A stretch of DNA of 38,649 nt from Thermomucor indicae-seudaticae. Taxonomy: Eukaryota; Mucoromycota; Mucoromycetes; Mucorales; Lichtheimiaceae. The notes beneath the pieces were generated by a model that worked only from the letters and a program-made list of their open reading frames with translations, had not been told where the DNA came from and did not search any database. The position numbers and the translations under genes are program-made. Position 1 is the first letter of the stretch. Every line of letters begins with the position of its first letter. Where the stretch lies: assembly GCA_000787465.1 (NCBI GenBank), contig JSYX01000316.1, positions 1 to 38,649 on the forward strand, in the 5' to 3' direction. This document shows, piece by piece, positions 12,101-22,910 of the stretch.

Positions 12101-13316
12101 CACAGCAGCCGGAGCCGACGACAACACGCTTCAAGAGCTGGATGACATTTCTCTGCAAATCAAGGATGCGTTGGCCAAAGGGGACATGACGGAACACGCG
12201 CTCATTATCGAGGGCTCAGCATTAACATGTCTGTTTGAAAAGCCGGAGCGCAGGGAGCGGTTGCTGCACTTGGCCTTGCTGTGCAAGGGCGTAGTGTGCT
12301 GCCGTGTGAGCCCGTTGCAAAAGGCGCAGGTGGTGGAGATGGTACGACAGGGCATCAACGCCGTGACACTCGCTGTGGGCGACGGCGCGAACGACGTGAG
12401 CATGATCCAGGCAGCCAATGTAGGCGTTGGCATCGCAGGCAAAGAGGGTGTCCAAGCATCCATGGCGTCCGACTACGCCATTGCCCAGTTTCGGTTCCTC
12501 CACAAACTAATCCTGGTCCAAGGTCACTGGAACTATCACCGGATTTCAGAAATGATCTTGAATTTCTTTTACAAGAACGTCTTGTGGGTCTTTCCGTCGC
12601 TCTGGTACCAAATCTACAGCCGGTTTTCGGGCAATATCTTTTACGATTATTCGTTTCTGCAGCTCTACAATGTCATTTTCACCGTGGCGCCTGTGGTCGT
12701 GCTGGGTGCATCCGATCAGGATATCACGGCGCACTACTTGAGGCGGTACCCGCAAGTATACCAAGTCGGAGGGACAGAGCATCGACTGTACTCCCGAACA
12801 AGGTACTGGCTGTACTTTGCAGACGCGATATGGCAGTCTCTGGTGATCTTTTATGCATACTATCTTGTGTATGAAAATGATCCAAACGCTGGTGGTCACC
12901 CAGACTCGATGCTGCAGTTCTCGTCAGCCGTGGCGCTTGTGGCCATCATGGTCGCAAACCTCATGCCTGGGTTCAACACCTATTACTGGACATGGTTCCA
13001 GTTCTTTTTCGTGAGCTTGGAGCTCGTCATCGCTTTTCTGTGGGTCTTGATCTATGGAATGTACCGAGACGCCGATTTGTACGGAATGGGTCAGATGCTC
13101 TACGGAGGCTGGTCGTTCTGGTTGACATTGCTAGTTTCTGTCATTGTCTCGTTTTTGCCGCGATACGTCATCACATTTGTCTGGCAGTGGTGGTATGCGG
13201 ACGTCATGGCCACCGTGCGTCATATTGAAAAGTATGATAAGCGGCAGAAACGCAAGAAGCGAAGGAAAGAAAGAAGCGAACAAGAACCCTTTTACCGCCG
13301 TTTGTGTTGCATGTAA
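9179..13316 (+). CDS. P4-type ATPase phospholipid flippase (Dnf1/Dnf2-like)
   Basis: Three exons (9179-10425, 10486-10630, 10695-13316) encode 1337 residues. P4-ATPases flip phospholipids to the cytosolic leaflet of plasma or Golgi membranes, usually with a Cdc50-family partner. The N-terminal family block is [32 protein letters not shown]. The actuator loop has [12 protein letters not shown] and the fourth membrane helix has the P4-specific IIPISLYVS. The phosphorylation motif is SDKTGTLT (Asp near residue 480). KGADNVV and [14 protein letters not shown] lie in the nucleotide-binding and hinge region, and [19 protein letters not shown] in the P domain. The C-terminal third has six hydrophobic segments, and the protein ends in a Lys/Arg-rich tail. 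Insertions rich in Lys (after residue 160) and Gln/Ser/Glu (about residues 505-590) are low complexity. The [10 protein letters not shown] start and overall layout favour the Dnf class; Drs2 or Dnf3 is not excluded. Confidence 0.93.
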
Positions 13317-13431
13317 TATATATTTGTTTATATAACTTGAGTATCGAAATTGATAATTATAATACACAATGTCTATATACTGTATGTACTGCTGCAGAAG
13401 CCCAGCTTCCCGGCCAGAGAAAAGAAAAAAT

Positions 13432-14194
13432 TTAGCTGATCCAAGACCAGGTAATCTTGACGCGTCCTTCGTCTAGCGGGGCAAGCTTCTCGAAAGCAGC
13501 TGGGCTCAAGTCAATGGAACCCGAACTACAAGTGGGGCACTACATGATACAGCAGAGATGAGTTTCCTTGAAAAAGAAAGAGAGGAGCAGTGCAACTTAC
13601 AGTATCAACAATTTTTACAGTGACACTTCCATTGGGACCATGAATACGAACCTTGCGTCCGCAGTTTGGATTGCTGTTCGGGTTGGCACCGTTTGCCATT
13701 TGGATATAGTTCATGGCACCAATCAGCTGGGAAGCAGTGTTGGTCCAGCCGCAGGAACCCAAGCCAGGGGTGTACCATGTACCGTCGCCCGAGTATGTAC
13801 CGCCACTGCGACTGATGCTGCTGGTTAGGTCGTCGACCAAACCAGGCAGAGACTCCTTTGTGGTTGTGGTCGTCGTTGTAGTGGTCTTGTGATGGGACGC
13901 GCTCGTAGTAGTAGTAGGCTTAGGACTGGGGGTGCTCCTTGTTTTGGTGTGATGATGATGCGTTGTCGTGGTCGTAGTGGGCACAGGAGTGTGTGTGGTT
14001 GTCTTGTGATGGTGACCAGTAGTCTTGTGGTGGTGGTGACGATGTGTCGATTCAGGCTTCCCGGTTGTTTGGTGATGGCGCGCTGCAACGGTCTTGTCAT
14101 GGTTACGGTCTAGTATAGGAGCAGCTGTAGAAATCTGGCCCAGCCAGAATAGAATTGTAAATAAAACCAGCACAATGCGAAAGGATGCTGCCAT
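13432..14194 (-). CDS. Secreted expansin-like double-psi beta-barrel protein with His/Thr-rich linker
   Basis: Two exons (14194-13601, 13539-13432) give 233 residues. A signal peptide (RIVLVLFTILFWLGQISTAAP) is followed by about 100 residues very rich in His, Thr and Lys (HHHHKTTGHHHKTTT type). The C-terminal domain, from GGTYSGDGTWYTPGLGSCGW to KIVDTCPTCSSGSIDLSPAAFEKLA and RVKITWSWIS, is the barwin/RlpA/expansin DPBB fold; Cys and Asp residues typical of this group are present. Such fungal proteins are cell-wall or extracellular loosening, cerato-platanin-like or stress proteins; no catalytic role is established. The Thr-rich linker is probably O-mannosylated, and the His clusters could bind metal (inference). 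The start shares a 146-bp divergent promoter with the AROM-like gene. Confidence 0.9.
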
Positions 14195-14245
14195 TTCTTG
14201 TCTAGTTGGTTAGTCGAACCGACATGGAAGCCGAGAAACGGGGTC

Positions 14246-14256
14246 ATATATATATA
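14246..14256 (-). promoter_or_regulatory. TATA-like element of the secreted expansin-like gene
   Basis: An alternating TATATATATA run about 50 bp upstream of the start at 14194, within the short divergent promoter shared with the AROM-like gene. Confidence 0.45.
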
Positions 14257-14340
14257 CACTGGTTTGGTTAATTGGATGTTTCTTTATTTGGGAGGGGTAG
14301 AAAACGCATTGATCAGAAAGTGAAATTTGCGTAACCAATC

Positions 14341-16832
14341 ATGGTGGCTGAACTGGAACTGGTCAGGGTGTCTGTTCTGAACAAGGACACGATTCATCTC
14401 GGTTACAATTTGATGCAACACATGGTTACGGATCTACTGCATTATTTCGGTGCCGATGCCGATACCTTTGTGATCGTCACAGACGTGCATCTGGCTCAGC
14501 TTCATCTTCCGCCCCTGGTAGCTGTATTCAAGGACCATCTGAAACAAGAAGGGCAACGGCTCCTGGTTCGTGTCATTCCTGCAGGGGAAGGATCGAAATC
14601 ACGGTCCACCAAGGAGGAATTAGAATATTATTTACTGGATCATGGATGTACGCGTAATAGTACTTGCCTAATTGCCTTGGGTGGCGGTGTGGTGGGTGAC
14701 TTGGTTGGCTTTGTCGGTTCAACATTTATGCGCGGTGTTCCAGTGGTCCAGGTCCCAACAACGCTTTTGGCCATGGTCGACTCGAGTGTCGGAGGGAAAA
14801 CGGCTGTCGATACGCATCATGGCAAGAACCTCATCGGTTCCTTTTGGCAACCCGAACGGATCTACATGAATTTATCTTTCCTGTCCACACTTCCGAAACG
14901 CGAATTAGCAAACGGCATGGCTGAAGTGATTAAGGTATGTCACACACACATCTATAGGCACATCCTTAATTGTTTATTTATGCAACGTGGCAAAATCGGG
15001 GTTCAGACGGCTGCCGTCTGGAATCAGGCTGATTTCGAAAGACTTGAAAAGGATGCAGAAAATGTCATTAAGGCCGCGATTACACAGCATCCGAGAGGTA
15101 ACCCAACAACAAAAAGGAGAAGAAAACATTTTCACTAATTACAAAGAAATGAAATAAAGAAAATGAAATAGACGTGTTGATACATGCTATCCTCTCCTCA
15201 GTCAGTGTCAAAGCCGAAGTAGTCAGCAACGATGAACGTGAGAGCGGATTACGCAGTCTGTTGAATTTTGGCCACACTCTGGGCCACGCGATCGAAGCAT
15301 TAATGGCTCCGGATTGGCTTCATGGCGAATGTGTTTCTATGGGGATGCTCTTGGAGACTGAGATCGCGGTCGAACTCGGCCACTGCGACCGCAGCACTTT
15401 GGATCGCTTACGACAATGTCTTGCCCAATATCATTTGCCCGTTGCCTTTGATGACGCCCTCAGTCGATCTCGCTTAACAGTAGAAAACCTGATGCGTGTC
15501 ATGAAGGTCGACAAGAAAAACGACAAGAGGTCCCGGAAACGGATCGTGCTCCTGTCACGCATTGGTGCTACGGTGGAAAAGAAGGCGTCTTGTGTTACAG
15601 ACGCTGTGATACGAAAAGTGCTTCATCGGTATCTTGGCCCAACAAGGAAAGAAATACCGACCCGGTCCACCAAAGAAGTATCAGAAGCAGCTAACATTAC
15701 GCCAACAACAACTCTGGTACTCTGCAGCAGCTCAACAGAATGCCATGCATGGATCATGCAAGTCCTTTGTCCGGCATTAGGCGCTCACTACAGGTCTCTT
15801 GCAAGGTCACTGGAGGACGTTGTTTCCGGAGACCCGGGACGACTGCTAGTCCTCGACGATCAGGAACTGGCGGAAGAAGCAATATTACAATTAGGTCAGA
15901 AATATAAAGCGGTTCATTTCACGTTTGAACCGGCAAGTACAGCGCTTGATCCGTCACTCGAGTGGTACGAGTATGTTCTTGTTCGAGACGAAGAAGGAAA
16001 TCCTGCTGCAATGCAAGTGTCGGGGGCCATATCCTTTTTGCATGGATTGGCAGGTCTGCGCCCTCGCCATCTTTCGCCAGCGAGTGGTCCTTCTTACTTT
16101 GTGACGCCCACCGTGTCTGATTATGCATCCGTACCGCCCTTCTTGATGTCTCAATGGCTGGAAAATGCAAACGCCATTGAGCTACGTGTCGATCTCCTGG
16201 AACTCGGCACCCAGTCCTCCTGGATCACTACCGCCGGCGTTCAATTAGCACACCTTCGCGCCAGGACCACGCTGCCCGTTGTCTTTACTGTCAGGACAAA
16301 ACCGCAAGCGGGTCACTTTGATTCGTCTGATACTCACACGATCCATGAGCTGGCCGTCTGGGCTCATCGCTGGGGCTGCGAATATGTCGACGTTGAATTC
16401 ACCACCCTATCTTCCAAGCAACTCGAGCGACTCACAGCTCTCAACAAGACGTTATTTTCTGGCTCCGTCCAGATAATTGCGTCCTTCCATGATCCGCAAC
16501 GCGCATATCCTTGGTCCAGTCAAGCACTGCACGATATTTACGAGCGCGCTCAAGCTTTGTTGGTCGGACCAACGTCGCGTGGCGTCATCAAGCTTGTTGG
16601 CATGGCACATTCTATGCAAGATAATTTCGAGCTGGCGCAATTCCGCGCACGTGTGGATCCTCTTGGTGACAAACAACTTATCCTTATAAACATGGGTGCT
16701 CCGGGTCGATTGTCACGAGTGACCAACCATTTCATGACTCCTGCGACGCATCCACTTTTGCCATCTCCTGCTGCAGCAGGCCAACTATCCATAGCTCAAC
16801 TCATTCGTTTACGAAATGACCTCTCCATATGA
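14341..16832 (+). CDS. Reduced AROM-like protein: 3-dehydroquinate synthase + type I 3-dehydroquinase
   Basis: Three exons (14341-14934, 15007-15097, 15172-16832) give 781 residues, half the length of the pentafunctional fungal AROM (about 1,550-1,600). Residues 1-381 are a complete dehydroquinate synthase: GGGVVGDLVGFVGSTFMRGV, QVPTTLLAMVDSSVGGKTAVD, GKNLIGSFWQPERI, NGMAEVIK, NFGHTLGHAIEA, HGECVSMGM and VDKKNDK. Residues about 382-534 match no domain by eye. They sit where shikimate kinase precedes dehydroquinase in AROM but show no P-loop. Residues about 536-781 are type I dehydroquinase with AIELRVDLL, FTVRT, the catalytic His in ASFHD (668), the Schiff-base Lys in VIKLVGMA (702), Arg in GAPGRLSR (741) and AAAGQLS. 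EPSP synthase and shikimate dehydrogenase are absent. As written it would turn DAHP into dehydroquinate and then dehydroshikimate. It may be a paralogue beside a full AROM elsewhere. Confidence 0.9.
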
Positions 16833-17024
16833 CTGGACTGAATAAACGTATCAGTGATCTCTCTCTATCTCCCTTTATTCTTTTTTGGACAAAACTTCCA
16901 TATCCATGAAGCATTGTGGTCCGTCTGAGTCGTTAATTTTTTCTCTTTTTCCCTTGCTCGTTTCAAGGTTCCCGCCCCCCGGCCTTTTGGGATCCCAATC
17001 CATTTCCACGATCTCACCTTTTTC

Positions 17025-19275
17025 ATGGAGCGGTCATTGACGGTGGATTTACCCGTCGAGCAAGTAGCCAAGGTAGTCAAGCGACATCTTGTGCTTCATT
17101 CATTGTCCGAGTCGCTGTTAACCACCTCTCAAATACCACGTTATCACCGACGCCGGAGCAACAACCACCATTCTCCTTCTTCCACTACTGCACCTCGGCA
17201 CGCCGCCGCGACATCCACACCCATTTACAGCGCTCATTTTCTTTTACCGGGTGGTGCCATTGTGGACGAGATTTATAAATGGACAGAACGCGTGGAAAAC
17301 CAACATTTATGGAGACGACAACGAGCCGAGTCGATTTCTTTACCCGCTATCCGTAATGTGATTAGTGATCCTGCACTTCAGACCCTGAAACAACCAGGAG
17401 GATTCAGACGCCACTTTGTTTTGAGTAAAGCTGCTCGACAGGGCAAACGGCCACCCAACTTTTTGACTTCAAGTTTTGTCGAATTCTTGTGCTTGTATGG
17501 ACATTTTGGAGGTGAAGATCTAAGCGACAGTGATGATGACGACGATGAGGATGACTCCTCTCTGTCGTGGGATGATGACGACGAGGAGGAGGAAGAAGAA
17601 GACGAAGACGAGGAGGAGGAAGAGGACCAATACTCGGATGACAACCGTCAAAAGAATACGCTGCCTCTACCTGTTACAACAAGCGGTCCGTCCTCGTCCT
17701 CTCGGTCATATCGTCGGTACCATCATTCAGCACCCTTGCAGTATCATGCTCTGCAAGCACGTGAAACCATGCCGCTCATGCCTCGAACAAGACCAGGTCA
17801 AGTGATCCAGCCAAGGGCAACGCCAGGGAAAGCCATGTTCCTGCTCTTAAAGTCATTTGTGACAACTGGTAAATGGTGTGGTTAGCGCATGGCAACAGAT
17901 ATTGTGTGGCTGACTCATTGTTTCAAGGCATCATGTTTCTTCCGAGAGCGTAGGCGTTGGGGAAAACGAGATCACTTTGGAGATCCGAATTCACCGACTC
18001 TTCTTACATATAGATTTTATAATGGCGGCTTATTATTTTCGATTGCTGGCATCATTGGCTGGGCTCTGATATCTCTTTGGTCCTTCTTGCTATTAGTGCA
18101 GACGCGACTCGTGATTCATGCAAGCTTTGGTGATATGGGCGGTGTCCTGTATGGGCCCCGGATGAAACGAGCGGTACTGATCGCCATCACGCTATCGCAG
18201 ATTGGCTTTGTCTGTGCATACATGGTCTTTGTTGCCGAGAATCTACAGGCTTTGCTGCTGGCCTTCTCGAAATGCCGGGTCCTAATACCCATGCACTTGC
18301 TTATTCTGGCGCAGAGCTTTGCGTTTATACCGCTTGCCATGATCCGCAAGATCCAGCGGCTATCAGTCTTTGCACTCATTGCCGACGTATTTATTGTTAT
18401 TGGATTGCTGTACTTGTTCTACTATGACATTCAGAGATTGACGACGGTTGGTGTCGGCAACATCACTTATTGGAATTCAGTGCAATTCCCACTATTCATT
18501 GGAACTGTTGCTTTTACATATGAAGGCATCGGTCTTGGTAAGTTATTACAATGGAGAAAGAAGAAGGGTGGCTCATTGAAGGATGGTATTATATAGTGAT
18601 TCCCATTACAGAATCAATGAAAGAACCTCGCAAGTTCCCTGGAGTCTTAAGGCGGACATTAGCTATCATTACTGTCCTGTTTATATCTCTAGGTGCGACT
18701 TCGTATTTAGCATTTGGAGATGATGTGCAGACGATTATTCTCCTCAATCTTCCAAGCAAGGACCCGATGGTATCCTCAATTCAGGCGCTCTATTCCTTGG
18801 CCATATGCCTGTCGATCCCATTACAACTCTTCCCAGCCATTCGGATCATGGAGAATGGCTTGTTCACGACGCGGTCAGGGAAAAACAACGCGGTTGTGAA
18901 ATGGCAAAAGAACGTTTTCCGGGTTTTGATCGTTTTCTTGTGTGCCTGGATTGCTATCGTGGGCTCCAAGGATAAGCTGGACAAGTTCGTTTCTCTTATT
19001 GGCGCCTTATTTTGTATCCCATTGTGTTTTATATTTCCACCTTTGTTTCACATGAAGGCCCTGACTTTGCCATTGATGCGGCGGATAGCAGATATCGCGC
19101 TTATTGCGTTTGGTGTTTTATGGTAAGTTTTCCAAATTCCGGATGACAAAGCACAGGTGTCCTGATTTCAAGTGAACAATATAGCATGATTACTGTTATT
19201 GGAATGACGGTACATGAATGGAACACGGGCGACCTTTTGGATCCTGTCAAGCAATGCATTGCACATAGATCCTGA
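17025..19275 (+). CDS. Vacuolar amino-acid transporter of the AVT3/AVT4 (AAAP/SLC36) type
   Basis: Five exons (17025-17868, a 22-nt micro-exon 17928-17949, 18014-18537, 18597-19122, 19185-19275) give 668 residues. The first about 270 residues are cytosolic and disordered: an acidic run of Asp/Glu near residues 165-205, then Ser/Arg-rich sequence. The transporter core starts at PGKAMFLLLKSFVTTGIMFLPRAFYNGG, the usual first half-broken helix of the family. About ten further hydrophobic segments follow, including QFPLFIGTVAFTYEGIGLVIPITESMK and FGDDVQTIILLNLP. Yeast Avt3/Avt4 export neutral and basic amino acids from the vacuole; a vacuolar site here is inferred from similarity. The micro-exon is required to build the conserved GIMFLPRAF. 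An alternative is a plasma-membrane SLC36-like carrier. Confidence 0.9.
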
Positions 19276-19470
19276 TACATCTCTATATATGTACACACCA
19301 GCAACATATATTAGTTTTCATATATACACGTAGTCCTGTCTGGCTCCTTTTGTATACCACTGCAAAGTATTCCCCCTTCCGTACGTACATTTTTAGCATG
19401 CAGAAAGAAAGCTTATACAGAATCACTGGAAGGAGGACGATTCTGTTGTTGTTCTTCCGGCTTTGGGTTG

Positions 19471-19880
19471 TTAATGTCTGGCAGTCGCGCCCGAGTTGGA
19501 ATGATCAGGATGATTGGAGGACGATGGTGGTTGTTGTTGCTGTTGTTTTGGATCGATAATGATGGGCAATCGCGCCAGAGTCGGATTACTTTGACCAGGA
19601 TTATTGATTAAAGCCATGGTTCGAAATACGTAATCCCAATTTTTTAAGGTGTCTGCTACGCCTGGAACAACAAAAAGTGAATACGATTTCGTGTCATTGG
19701 CAAACAATGTGTACCTTGGACACCCGATGCAAGATCTTGCATGTTTTTCGCAAGTTCCTCAAAGTACTGAGCCAGTTGTTCACTTTGTTTGTTAATGCGA
19801 GTGAGTTCCTGATATTCTTGAGTCTTTTCACGAATCAGGGCTAATGGACGTTCTAAAGCCTTGTTCTGTGGTTTGTCCAT
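19471..19880 (-). CDS. DAD2: DASH complex subunit Dad2
   Basis: Two exons (19880-19715, 19661-19471) give 118 residues (yeast Dad2 has 133). Dad2 is part of the ten-protein DASH/Dam1 complex that couples kinetochores to spindle microtubules in fungi. The N-terminal coiled coil (LIREKTQEYQELTRINKQSE, then LAQYFEELAKNMQDLASGVQ) and the signature GVADTLKNWDYVFRTMALI match Dad2; splicing joins GVQ to GVADTLKNWD in phase. The C-terminal tail is low complexity (Gln run, Pro/Ser/Asn). The stop lies about 195 bp from the convergent transporter stop. The start is the first ATG, which follows TATATATG. Confidence 0.88.
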
Positions 19881-20356
19881 ACATATATAAGGGGATAGAA
19901 AAAGGTGCAAGAGGGCAAATTCGCGGAAAAATGCTCGCATTGTCGTTTTGGTCTGCAAGTAAGCTATCCCGCTTTTTCTTGGCAGGGCAGAGGAAACACA
20001 TGTAGCATTGCGAACAAAGATCAACGTCCTTTACAAATGGTCCATCATTCAAACCAGAAGTAAACTGGTAGCCAGTGTGCCAAACCGTTGTCATGCACTT
20101 TCAAAAACACGAGGCGCGCTATTGGAATTTTCCACACTGCTGGCAGGGTTTGAACCGTTGTAGATAACGACCTACATGATACGTAGTCCTTATAGGTGCG
20201 TTTTGCGTTCAAGTTCTGCTATTTTCCATCCAAGCCGTACTTATAACAGCCGTATTAGACTTTTCAACCGGTAGTGTACAGGGGGGAATAAAAAACATAA
20301 ACGAGGTATTTATTATGCTATAATAGATATGATATAAGGATAACAAGGGGTATTCT
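19881..20356. other. Intergenic region upstream of DAD2
   Basis: Holds a minus-strand frame (20094-19828) with a CxxCxxCxxC cluster that overlaps the DAD2 start and has no homologue I recognise. I see no RNA gene or repeat. It is most likely DAD2 promoter and leader plus the 3' flank of the membrane-protein gene. Confidence 0.4.
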
Positions 20357-20896
20357 TTAAGGGCGTACAGTGGCAAAATTGGGTGTTGATCGAGCTGTTT
20401 TGAGGATCGACGAACGTGGACGATAAATAGATAGTCGATGGAAATTATTGTTTTGTGGCAGTAAAAGACGATGACGACCAAAGATCGAGTTGGACCGACG
20501 CGGTCCGGCTTCCTGTTCTTCTTCCTCTTGCGCTAGAAAATCGTCGAGGTCAAGTCGCTGTGGTTCTGTGTTCCAGTTTTTCAACAACATTGCAAGATCG
20601 CGCGAGGCACCGAATTCCAAATGTTCCCAGTCCATGTCAGGGGTCTTCCTGGCAGGTACATGAGGGACAGGTTCATCTGTTTCCTGTTCTTGTGTCTGCT
20701 CCTCTTTTTCTTCTTCACGAATTGCTACTGCTGGTTCTTGCTTTCGACGATGACGTCGAAGACTCCATCTTGAAACGAGTCCGCCAAAGAGTGTCATGAC
20801 GAATAAGCAAAAGAAAGGAAGAAAATTTTTCGTACGACCAAAAGAGTGCAGCATCGTAAAGTGTGTGAAACTATACCAACTGTAAATGATAGCCAT
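20357..20896 (-). CDS. Single-pass membrane protein of unknown function
   Basis: Unspliced ORF of 179 codons from the first ATG (MAIIYSWYSF). An N-terminal hydrophobic segment (NFLPFFCLFVMTLFGGLVSRW) is followed by a basic stop-transfer cluster (RRHRRKQ), then an acidic Glu/Gln-rich stretch and a block, TPDMDWEHLEFGASRDLAMLL, that looks like a conserved short motif. The C-terminus is Arg/Ser-rich. The topology suggests a short lumenal N-terminus and a cytosolic tail. A later ATG (MLHSFGRTK, 20854) is an equally good start. I do not recognise the family. Confidence 0.6.
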   Translation of the reverse strand: MAIIYSWYSFTHFTMLHSFGRTKNFLPFFCLFVMTLFGGLVSRWSLRRHRRKQEPAVAIREEEKEEQTQEQETDEPVPHVPARKTPDMDWEHLEFGASRDLAMLLKNWNTEPQRLDLDDFLAQEEEEQEAGPRRSNSIFGRHRLLLPQNNNFHRLSIYRPRSSILKTARSTPNFATVRP

Positions 20897-21151
20897 CGAA
20901 AACAGGGGGAGGGGCTTTCTTTCACTCTTTCCTTCGCTCAATGTATCAGCTATTCACTGCGTTTGATTCTTGCTCTGTGTTTACGGCATTCCTCTCGCAT
21001 TTATTTGTACTTAGCAGACAGTTCATCCATTCATTCATTTCGCGCTAAACGTGTTATCAAATCCCTTTTTTGCGCCCAGAAGCGCTAAACAACGACCTAT
21101 ACTCAGTCAGAACTGGTAAGAACGAGTGAGTGCTTTTCTTTTCGGCATCCC

Positions 21152-21590
21152 GATGACACCTATCACACAACTGGGTACAAGCATCGCCCACACACAGCAG
21201 GCACTGCCTAATCCTATTAATACGATAGCTGTGCTGCACGACTGGCGCTCCTTTCCCTAAACCCTATCGACATCCGTGTCACCCTTCTTCTCTGGCTGCT
21301 CAGTCTTCATGTATACCGCATCCCTCGTCGTGGCACCGGACATAGCATGCCCACGACGAGTGTGGCTTTTCATTATGCTCTCGGCGTGCATTCCGGCCTT
21401 GATCGCCGTCTCTGTGCAGTATCTAGGCCAGACAGTAAATCGAGATAACGCATGTTCTATTTTCACTTTGGACGACTCTGCTTTACCCGTGCTCTGGTCG
21501 TCCGCGGAATCAGTCGGCATGTCGTGGTTCGGCAAGGCCGAAGTCCGCGCTCCGCAAAGACATCACTTCATAGCGAACGCGTCCAAGTGA
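21152..21590 (+). CDS. Doubtful ORF pair with one membrane segment
   Basis: An ATG-started frame (21152-21259, MTPITQLGTSIAHTQQALPN...) is followed in another frame by an ORF running to 21590 that contains a hydrophobic helix (VWLFIMLSACIPALIAVSVQ). I found no convincing intron joining them, and the reverse strand is also open over much of the stretch. It could be a small two-exon gene, a decayed one, or chance. Confidence 0.22.
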
Positions 21591-22045
21591 ATGCGTGCTC
21601 CCTATCTAAACTTGTCATTCGCTTAGAAAACGATCCCATCTAGTGAGTTAAAAGCAATATTTGACTGTAAAAAGGCGATATACAAAGATGAGGGGGGTAT
21701 ATGGCAAGGCATAATTGGCAGCTGGCGCTTTGCGTTGTAGAGACGGCGCGTGGCCAAGCCAGGGCGTCATTATGCATATGAAAATTGTCACACGTGTTTC
21801 TTGTCAAGCATTTTTGTTAAAACATTGAGACAGGGCTCATTGTATTCTGCGTATTCTATTACGTGCACATTGGGGAGATCTGGTACGCGTATCAAACACT
21901 GAAAGAGTGGTCTCGGAACCTGGAACAGGATCGGACTGACAAAACGAACGCGACCCTGAGAATGAAGATGACAACGAAGATTCCCTATGTATGTACACAT
22001 TAAAAAGTTTATGATGGGGATGACTTTATACAGCAAGATATACAA
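21591..22045. other. Region 3' of the PHO80-like cyclin gene
   Basis: If the cyclin stops at 22046 this is 3' flank. On the minus strand a GTAGTT donor at the stop codon and an ACATAG acceptor near 21980 would add about 50 Ser/Arg-rich residues, so part of it may be an extra cyclin exon. Nothing else is recognisable. Confidence 0.35.
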
Positions 22046-22910
22046 CTACATGGGTTCGGGTATTTGACGCCGACGTTTAGTCGGAGGTTCACTCGATGTG
22101 GTTGTAGCATGATAGGGTGGGGTAAGGGGTAAATGGACGACTTGTTGTTGCTGCTGGTACCGTCGTTGTTGTTGTTGTTGTTGTTGTTGTTGTTGAGGAT
22201 AACAGTAGTAAGTGGGTTCTTCTTGAAGAAGACAAGTCTTGTCGAGTTTAGTCAATTCAACCAATAGCGTTTGTTGCGTCAGAGCGTGAAGTAATAATTG
22301 ATCGCCGTATTCCTGCATCGCCTCGAGTCGGACATGGAGATCAAAATTGCATAGGAATAGAAACTCAATCTCCAGTTTGTTTAGTTCCATCAATGGCAAT
22401 CCTCCGACCTACGTGCATCATATCAGATCTACATTATTCATATGCCACTGATGAAACTTGTCCTTACTTTGGCATAGCGAGTGTTCGGATAAAATACGTC
22501 GGATGTAAATTTAGATGCGACGACAACGCTAAAAGAGGAGAGTCAATGTCCATAACGGGGTCATGGAAAGGGATCAGGTTTCATCCTTTTTACCTAGCAA
22601 TCAAAAGCCGATGAATGTTGAGTGACGTGACAAAGAACTTTCCTTTCCGGAGCTTGCTGATGCGGTCGAAATAGACGAGAATTGACAACAAGACTTCGTT
22701 ATTAAAGGGCGTGAATTTGAGGATTCTGGAAAGGTAAGCGCTTATTTTAATACTGGGAACGGTGCGAGAATGAAAGAGTGTGACATGATGGCTGGATGTC
22801 GCGATACAGTCGTTCGCTTGGACAACGGATTCGAGGAGGTTCGATACGATTTTGAGCAACTCGGATATAGGGAACTCTGCGATGTTTAATCTGTGCGAGC
22901 GTACGCTCAT
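22046..22910 (-). CDS. PHO80/PCL-type cyclin
   Basis: Three exons (22910-22594, 22528-22468, 22408-22046) give 246 residues. The cyclin box is clear: FPISELLKIVSNLLESVVQA, FHSRTVPSIKISAYLSRILK, FTPFNNEVLLSILVYFDRIS, SLNIHRLLIASVVVASKFTS and VFYPNTRYAKVGGLPLMELN, ending KLEIEFLFLCNFDLHV. PHO80-type cyclins partner the Pho85 CDK in phosphate, glycogen and polarity control; which branch applies cannot be told. The C-terminal region has a Gln-rich tract encoded by CAA/CAG repeats, then a Lys/Arg cluster. A further 3' exon is possible: a GTAGTT donor overlapping the stop and an ACATAG acceptor, adding about 50 residues. Both introns used are GT-AG and restore the conserved SKFxSDxFYxNxRYAKVGG block. 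Confidence 0.9.

Noticed and set aside
19828..20094. Minus-strand ORF with CxxCxxCxxC cluster
   Set aside because: It overlaps the DAD2 start in another frame, and no family or conserved layout is recognisable.
20140..20170. Possible tRNA T-arm (GGTTCAAACC on the minus strand)
   Set aside because: The flanking bases do not form a five-pair T stem, and no acceptor, D or anticodon arms fit around it.
21788..22045. Minus-strand ORF after the cyclin stop (ending TKMLDKKHV)
   Set aside because: Its frame cannot be joined to the cyclin exon by any available donor and it has no ATG in a sensible place. The in-phase extension noted for the cyclin uses a different frame.
22150..22195. CAA/CAG tract as an independent microsatellite
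   Set aside because: It lies inside the cyclin coding sequence as a Gln tract and needs no separate explanation.
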